A stretch of 64,000 nucleotides of DNA from an uncultured Collinsella sp. (GTDB lineage: Bacteria; Actinomycetota; Coriobacteriia; Coriobacteriales; Coriobacteriaceae), in assembly GCA_959020715.1 (NCBI GenBank), contig CAUESV010000004.1, positions 124,001 through 188,000 of the forward strand, given 5' to 3'. Numbering within the stretch: position 1 is the first letter of the stretch; each line of letters opens with the position of its first letter. Positions 59,641 through 64,000 of the stretch are shown piece by piece. Position numbers and translations under genes: made by a program. Below the pieces are notes generated by a model, which did not search any database, was not told the origin of the DNA, and was given only the letters and a program-made list of their open reading frames with translations.

Positions 59641-60108
59641 TTGTCGTTTTACTCCCTTTCACCTGCGATTTCGCAATTTACTCCCCCGTGTTTCAAGACG
59701 GCAAGGCACGGTGCGGCATTCGGAGGAACGGGAGTAAGGATTCATCCCAAGTGAGTAGACGCGCGATTTTTGTCTCCGAGAGCCAAACGGGGCCGTTTCG
59801 GGGCCTGTGAAACTCAAATCGAACTCAATAGGCTTTTCGGCGGTCTTCTCACAGCGTTTTCCCAGGTGGTTAATGGGGAGTAAAGAATCTCGCCGCCTCA
59901 ATGAAAACGGGAGTAACCAGGGGAAATGCCGCGGCGTACTGCCGCGTGCCGCCGTGTAAGCCACCGCGTCATTTACTCCCCAGGTGCGCCGGAAATGCCT
60001 TGGCATGCAATGGGGAGTAAAAACTCAGCTTACGCAGGCCCGAGCGGCGCTCGCCGCCTGGTCCACCGTCCTGATTCGGTTGCGTTGATCGCGAAATGCG
60101 GAGAGCCG
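59641..60108. other. Non-coding zone with repeated GGGAGTAAA motifs
   Basis: TTTACTCCC or its complement occurs at 59648, 59677, 59730 (GGGAGTAA), 59875, 59908, 59972 and 60012. The last two form a perfect 10-bp inverted pair TTTACTCCCC/GGGGAGTAAA. No protein-like frame is found; a minus frame at 59659-60006 lacks an RBS and is Arg-rich by composition. Confidence 0.7.
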
Positions 60109-60522
60109 CTACAGCGAGGCTTTCCAGTCCTCGTATTCGTCGGCGTCGATCTTGCCGTTTTCGAGCTGCGCGCGCTTCTCTGCCCACAGTTCGATCGCCA
60201 TCGCGGCTTTGGGCGCGTGCGGCGCCTTGGGGTTCAGGGAGAGGCCCGTGCCGTCGGCTGCGGGCACGATGCCGAAGGAGTCCTCGAGCCGCACGAGCAG
60301 CGACATGAGGTCGCCCGCAGTCTCGACGCCGTAATCCTTGAGGGCGTTGACGGACACGCCGAGCGCCGCGGAGATGGACTCGAGCAGCTCGGGCTTCACG
60401 GCGCGGATGCCGCTCTCGTAGTGGCGCACGGCCCCCTCGGTCAGGCCGACCGCCTCGGCGAGCTGCGCCTGCGTCATGCCGCGCGACTTGCGGTACCGCC
60501 TTATGTTCTCGCCTACGGACAT
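60109..60522 (-). CDS. XRE-family repressor of the mobile element
   Basis: 137 aa from the ATG at 60520-60522, RBS CAGGAGGAGGGCTC. Residues 1-60 are an XRE domain (GMTQAQLAEAVGLTEGAVRH). The C-terminal half is not a peptidase; it has helical segments and ENGKIDADEYEDWKASL at the end. It probably binds the three GTAC-N6-GTAC sites between itself and the excisionase. Confidence 0.88.
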   Translation of the reverse strand: MSVGENIRRYRKSRGMTQAQLAEAVGLTEGAVRHYESGIRAVKPELLESISAALGVSVNALKDYGVETAGDLMSLLVRLEDSFGIVPAADGTGLSLNPKAPHAPKAAMAIELWAEKRAQLENGKIDADEYEDWKASL

Positions 60523-60553
60523 GAGCCCTCCTCCTGGAATTACGTACCAGCAC

Positions 60554-60582
60554 ATCTTATCAGCGTACGCAAATGTACGCAA
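60554..60582 (-). promoter_or_regulatory. Repressor promoter with operator in the spacer
   Basis: Minus strand TTGCGT (60577-60582), 17-bp spacer, TAAGAT (60554-60559). The site GTACGCAAATGTAC (60565-60578) lies in the spacer and touches the -35. Confidence 0.65.
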
Positions 60583-60587
60583 TTCTA

Positions 60588-60616
60588 TTGACAGTACAGA
60601 TATGTACGTTTACTCT
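60588..60616 (+). promoter_or_regulatory. Excisionase-integrase promoter with operator in the spacer
   Basis: TTGACA (60588-60593), 17-bp spacer, TACTCT (60611-60616). The spacer begins with the site GTACAGATATGTAC (60594-60607). A third site GTACGTATCCGTAC follows at 60630-60643. Confidence 0.78.
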
Positions 60617-60662
60617 GAATCTGTGAACCGTACGTATCCGTACGCCATTGATTGGAGGAGCC

Positions 60663-60866
60663 ATGGACGAGAAGGTGGCGAAGACGCCGAGGCCGCACAT
60701 GCTGGACGCCGACGAGGTCGCGGAGCTGCTGAGGATCAAGAAAGGCAGCGCCTACGAGGTGATCAGGAAGATAAACGCCGAGCAGGAGGCGCGCGGGCGC
60801 GTGGTCATCCGCGGGCGCGTTCGAAGCGACGTCTTCGACGCCCTGTACTTCCCGGAGGTGGACTGA
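60663..60866 (+). CDS. Excisionase-like DNA-binding protein
   Basis: 67 aa from the ATG at 60663, RBS TTGGAGGAGCC. LDADEVAELLRIKKGSAYEV and IRKINAEQEARGRVVIRGRV form a MerR/excisionase-type winged helix. It overlaps the integrase region closely, 1 base before its ATG. It would steer the integrase toward excision. Confidence 0.85.
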   Translation: MDEKVAKTPRPHMLDADEVAELLRIKKGSAYEVIRKINAEQEARGRVVIRGRVRSDVFDALYFPEVD

Positions 60867-60867
60867 C

Positions 60868-61938
60868 ATGCCCGTGTACAAGGACGACGGCAACGGCACG
60901 TTCTACGTGCAGTGCTACTACCGCGACGCCCGCGGCTCGAAGCGCCACAAGACGAAGCGCGGCTTCTCCTCCGAGGTGGAGGCCGCAGTGTGGGAGAGCC
61001 AGTTCAAGAGCCTTAACGGCGGGGCCATGGACATGACGTTCTCCGAGTTCGTCGAGGTGTACGCCTCCGAGGTGAAGCCGCGCATACGCGAGCACACGTG
61101 GATCACCAAGGAGTACATCATCAACGACAAGCTCGTGCCGTTCTTCGGGGACATGCGCATGTGCGACGTGAGGCCGATCGACGTCATCAGGTGGCAAAAC
61201 GAGCTCACCGAGCACCGGGACGCCGACGGGAAGCCCTGGGCACCGACGTACCTGCGCACAGTGAACAACCAGCTCAACGCCATCTTCAACCACGCCGAGC
61301 GCTACTACGGCCTCAGCGACAACCCGGTGCGCAGGGTCGACAAGATAGGCTCGAAGAAGGGCGGCGAGATGCAGTTCTGGACCAAGGACGAGTACCTGAG
61401 GTTCAGCGAGGCCGTCATGGACAAGCCTCTCTCATTCCACGCCTTCGAGCTGCTTTACTGGACGGGCATACGCTGCGGCGAGCTCCTGGCGCTCACGCCG
61501 TCCGACTTCATGCTGGAGAGCTCGCGGCTGCGCATCAACAAGTCGTACCAGAGCCTCAACGGCGTTGACACCGTGACCGACCCCAAGACGCCCAAGTCCG
61601 TGCGCACGATCGTCATGCCCGCCTTCCTGCGCGACGAGATGGCGGACTTCATCGAGATGCGCGACGACGTCGCCCCCGACGAGCGCCTGTTCGCCGTGAC
61701 CAAGCACTTCCTGGCCCACGAGATGGAGCGCGGGTGCAAGGCGTCGGGCGTGAAGCGCATCCGCATACACGACATACGCCACAGCCATGTGAGCCTGCTG
61801 ATAGAGATGGGCTTCTCCGCGCTGGCCATCGCCGAGCGCATGGGCCACGAGGCGGTGGACATCACCTACCGCTACGCGCACCTGTTCCCCACGAAGCAGG
61901 ACGAGATGGCCGCCGCGCTCGACGGGGCGAGGGGGTAA
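60868..61938 (+). CDS. int: Tyrosine recombinase (integrase)
   Basis: 356 aa. An AP2-like N-terminal DNA-binding domain (YVQCYYRDARGSKRHKTKRG), a SAM-like core-binding domain (FVEVYASEVKPRIREHTWIT), and a catalytic domain with Arg in WTGIRCGELLAL, His-x-x-Arg in HDIRHSHVSLL, His in RMGHEAVDIT and Tyr in YRYAHLFPT. Complete catalytic set, so probably active. RBS GGAGGTGG inside the end of the excisionase gene. Confidence 0.95.
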   Translation: MPVYKDDGNGTFYVQCYYRDARGSKRHKTKRGFSSEVEAAVWESQFKSLNGGAMDMTFSEFVEVYASEVKPRIREHTWITKEYIINDKLVPFFGDMRMCDVRPIDVIRWQNELTEHRDADGKPWAPTYLRTVNNQLNAIFNHAERYYGLSDNPVRRVDKIGSKKGGEMQFWTKDEYLRFSEAVMDKPLSFHAFELLYWTGIRCGELLALTPSDFMLESSRLRINKSYQSLNGVDTVTDPKTPKSVRTIVMPAFLRDEMADFIEMRDDVAPDERLFAVTKHFLAHEMERGCKASGVKRIRIHDIRHSHVSLLIEMGFSALAIAERMGHEAVDITYRYAHLFPTKQDEMAAALDGARG

Positions 61939-61943
61939 GAAGG

Positions 61944-62369
61944 ATGCCGTGCGAGAACAGCGCCCGCAAGCGCAGCAAGACGATGGCGTTCCGCTGCACG
62001 CCCGAGGAGCGCAAGCTCATATGCGAGATGGCAGCCTGGAGCGGCATGAACAGGCAGGACTACATCATCGCCAAGCTCACCGATACCCAGGTCGAGGTGA
62101 GGCCCTCCGTGAGCGTGCAGAAGGCACTGAGGGACTCGATGGCGGAATTGGCCAAGGAGGTGCGGCTGGCGGCCTCCTACGGCGAGCTGAGCGAGTCCCT
62201 GCAACAGAGAATTGAGCACGTGATGAGGTTCTTCCTAGCGCTCGGCGAGCCTCTTGACGCGCCGACGGAAGAGACATCGCCACGAACTACGTTTTTGGAA
62301 GAGCCGGTTCCATCCGTCATCGATGCGGGTTCCGACACCGCAAGCATCTTCGAGATGGGACGCAGGTAG
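61944..62369 (+). CDS. MobC-like ribbon-helix-helix protein
   Basis: 141 aa from the ATG at 61944, 5 bases after the integrase. KRSKTMAFRCTPEERKLICE and MAAWSGMNRQDYIIAKLTDT resemble the N-terminus of MobC/plasmid mobilisation accessory proteins. The rest is helical and ends in an acidic, probably loose, tail. No relaxase is seen in the window; one may lie to the right. Confidence 0.7.
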   Translation: MPCENSARKRSKTMAFRCTPEERKLICEMAAWSGMNRQDYIIAKLTDTQVEVRPSVSVQKALRDSMAELAKEVRLAASYGELSESLQQRIEHVMRFFLALGEPLDAPTEETSPRTTFLEEPVPSVIDAGSDTASIFEMGRR

Positions 62370-62372
62370 GGC

Positions 62373-64000
62373 CTAGCGCCAGACCTCCAACGCCTTGTCC
62401 GCAAGCCATTCGGCGCGATCGGCGATATCGCCCTCGTTCCAAGACTCCTTCTCTAGGGCGCCGGCCATGGTCGCAAGGCCGGCGGCGCAGAGGGCAAGGC
62501 CGTCCTTGTATCCCTTTCCCTGCTTCTTGGTGGGCCAATCGGCATCGCGGATGGAGGCGTTGAGCGAATGCGTGATGATGGCGAGGTTGCCGAGCGTGAG
62601 GAGCTTCCGGTCCCTTCGCGTGGCAGCCTCATCGTCGAGGGCTCCCCATTTGTTGCGCCACTTCTTGGGCATCATGTGCTCGAGGGTGTACTGGTTGAAC
62701 CCGAGCAGGGCCGTGCTGCTCATGCCCGGACGAATGGCGCTTTCCAGCAGATAGAGGACGCCCTTGGACTGGAGGTTGTACAGACACGATTCCTCGAATG
62801 CCGCTCGAACCTCGGCGTCGCCGGGCATGTACGTCGTCGCCTCGTCATTGGCTTCGAGAGCCTTCCTCAGCGCCTCCGCGTCCTTCACCTCGTTCAAGAT
62901 CAGCGAGGTGAACAGCCTGTTGTAGTTCTTCGTGGTCGCCTGAACCAGCATTCGGCGGACGATGTAGCTCTCAAGCAGGGCGTAGATCTTAGATTCCTCG
63001 CTCGAAGACTCCGCGTTCTTTCGAACGTAGAGCACGTACGGGATGAGCGTCGAGTTCTTGAGGCCGAATATCAGCACGTTCAGGCGCTCGACGCCGGAAG
63101 CGGAGGGGATGTCCGCGTCGCAGTAGCCAGGGTCGAACGTGGACTCGAACGCCTCGGCATACGCCTTCATGTTGTCGAGAATCTCGACCTTGTCGCCGTT
63201 GCAGTACCTGCCGATGAAATCCTTGTAGGACTGGAAGAGGTTCGAAGTACGCGAATAGAAGAGCTTGTCCTCGGTCGTGACGCCACGCCTCTTGTCCTGG
63301 ACCAGAATCTGGAGGAACGCGTCGAAGAAGAGGTCGACGAGCGTGCGCTTGATGCGCCCGGTAACGATCTCCTGCTCCCAATACTCCCTCTTCTCAGCCG
63401 TGGGCTCGAAGACGTCTTCCCAGCACTCCTTGAACGCCTGCTCGTTCTCGCGGTTGAAGAAGTAGTTCTTAAGGAGCTCCGCCGTCGTCAGGCGCACCCC
63501 GAGCGAGTTGATGGTGTCGAATATCTGCTGCTCGTCCTCGCCCTCGGTAAGATCGATGCAGACGAACTGGACGTTCGACTTGATCGTGTTCCTGTCGACC
63601 TTCTCCGGGTCGATATTCTTGAGGAAGTAGTTGTAGGCAAGGACGATGGCCGAGGAGCCCTCGAGGGGTTCGCAGCCCGTGGCGCTGACGACCTTTTCGA
63701 AATCCTGCCGGTCGTACTTGCCGTGCCGCAAGGCGACATCGCCGGTCTCCAGGACGAAATCTCGCTCAAACAAATTGTTGGTGCCGTTTTTTGCACAGAG
63801 TGCCTTGAAGAAGATGACCATGGTCGTGAGTCGCTGCTGGCCGTCGATGACGGTGCGAACCTCGGAGACCTCGGACCAGGTGTTGCCGGAGGAGGCCTGC
63901 TTCAGGATGATGGAGCCCAGGAAATAGGGCCGCTTCGAGGCCGTGACGAACTCCATGTCGCCGAGGAAACGCTCCCATTGCTCTTCTCCCCAGACGTACG
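62373..64000 (-). CDS. DUF262/DUF1524 (GmrSD-type) nuclease-like protein, 5' end cut by window
   Basis: At least 542 codons; the frame is still open at base 64000 (YVWGEEQWERFLGDMEFV near the edge), so an ATG at 63954-63956 is not the true start. VIDGQQRLTTMVIFF is the DGQQR motif of DUF262; IVLAYNYFLKN follows. Near the C-terminus YTLEHMMPKKWRNKWG is the HNH-like DUF1524 motif, with LGNLAIITHSLNASI after it. Proteins with both domains act as modification-dependent nucleases in phage defence (GmrSD, BrxU); here the role is inferred. It is convergent with the MobC-like gene. Confidence 0.85.
   Translation of the reverse strand, partial: YVWGEEQWERFLGDMEFVTASKRPYFLGSIILKQASSGNTWSEVSEVRTVIDGQQRLTTMVIFFKALCAKNGTNNLFERDFVLETGDVALRHGKYDRQDFEKVVSATGCEPLEGSSAIVLAYNYFLKNIDPEKVDRNTIKSNVQFVCIDLTEGEDEQQIFDTINSLGVRLTTAELLKNYFFNRENEQAFKECWEDVFEPTAEKREYWEQEIVTGRIKRTLVDLFFDAFLQILVQDKRRGVTTEDKLFYSRTSNLFQSYKDFIGRYCNGDKVEILDNMKAYAEAFESTFDPGYCDADIPSASGVERLNVLIFGLKNSTLIPYVLYVRKNAESSSEESKIYALLESYIVRRMLVQATTKNYNRLFTSLILNEVKDAEALRKALEANDEATTYMPGDAEVRAAFEESCLYNLQSKGVLYLLESAIRPGMSSTALLGFNQYTLEHMMPKKWRNKWGALDDEAATRRDRKLLTLGNLAIITHSLNASIRDADWPTKKQGKGYKDGLALCAAGLATMAGALEKESWNEGDIADRAEWLADKALEVWR

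Larger units (their letters stand above)
60109..64000. mobile_element. Integrative mobile element, left part
   Basis: Repressor, excisionase, tyrosine integrase, MobC-like gene and a DUF262/DUF1524 gene, cut by the window end. The first three form a complete integration and regulation module. The left boundary is put at the repressor end; it may extend into the GGGAGTAAA zone. Whether it is a conjugative, mobilisable or phage-like element cannot be decided from this part. Confidence 0.8.

Noticed and set aside
59659..60006. 115-codon minus frame downstream of guaA
   Set aside because: Arg/Ser-rich, no RBS, covers the GGGAGTAAA repeats, so more likely non-coding.

Overview
The window is about 60% GC and reads as a gut actinomycete of the class Coriobacteriia, most likely Collinsella or a close relative. 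That placement is an inference from gene content: a type III glutamine synthetase, a fused MurT-GatD, a STAND/BTAD regulator, repeated glycerol-dehydrogenase-like genes next to a poly-ferredoxin, and many intergenic palindromes.

1-19103 is the right-hand part of an integrated tailed phage. On the minus strand, reading from the right, come a Cro-like regulator, small early genes, a RusA resolvase, a ParB-like protein, a DUF1351 protein, an ERF annealing protein, SSB, a replication initiator, a DnaC-type loader, an HNH protein and a run of small zinc-binding proteins. A hairpin then separates these from the packaging and head genes: terminase small and large subunits, portal, minor capsid protein fused to a JAMM-like domain, scaffold and major capsid protein, the last cut by the window start. 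On the plus strand at the right edge are the CI-like repressor and a large serine integrase. Many genes overlap by 1-4 bases (ATGA, TGATG), so translation is probably coupled.

19104-59490 is host chromosome. It starts with four 62-bp repeats and a patatin-like lipase. It then carries rplM-rpsI, glmM, a PTS EIIA, nagB, a STAND/BTAD regulator, yhbY, a methyltransferase, a DUF711 protein and a methionine unit (metF, a separate MetH reactivation protein, and MetH without that domain). After these come glnN, tRNA-Glu with partial copies nearby, the fused MurT-GatD, two paralogous helical-repeat proteins, an iron alcohol dehydrogenase, two glycerol dehydrogenases and a four-cluster ferredoxin. A divergent sugar locus follows: GntR/UTRA regulator, zinc dehydrogenase, alpha-glucoside PTS EIICB and GH4 6-phospho-glucosidase, with operator-like palindromes on both promoters. 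The last host genes are ychF, a small membrane protein, an uncharacterised gene divergent from an HTH gene across a perfect 24-bp palindrome, ansA and guaA.

59491-64000 begins with a non-coding zone rich in GGGAGTAAA motifs and then enters a second integrated element: XRE repressor, excisionase, tyrosine integrase, MobC-like protein and a DUF262/DUF1524 nuclease-type gene that runs off the right edge. Three GTAC-N6-GTAC sites lie between repressor and excisionase, two of them exactly filling promoter spacers. This is the best candidate for a mobile island with defence cargo, sitting downstream of guaA, a known island insertion target.
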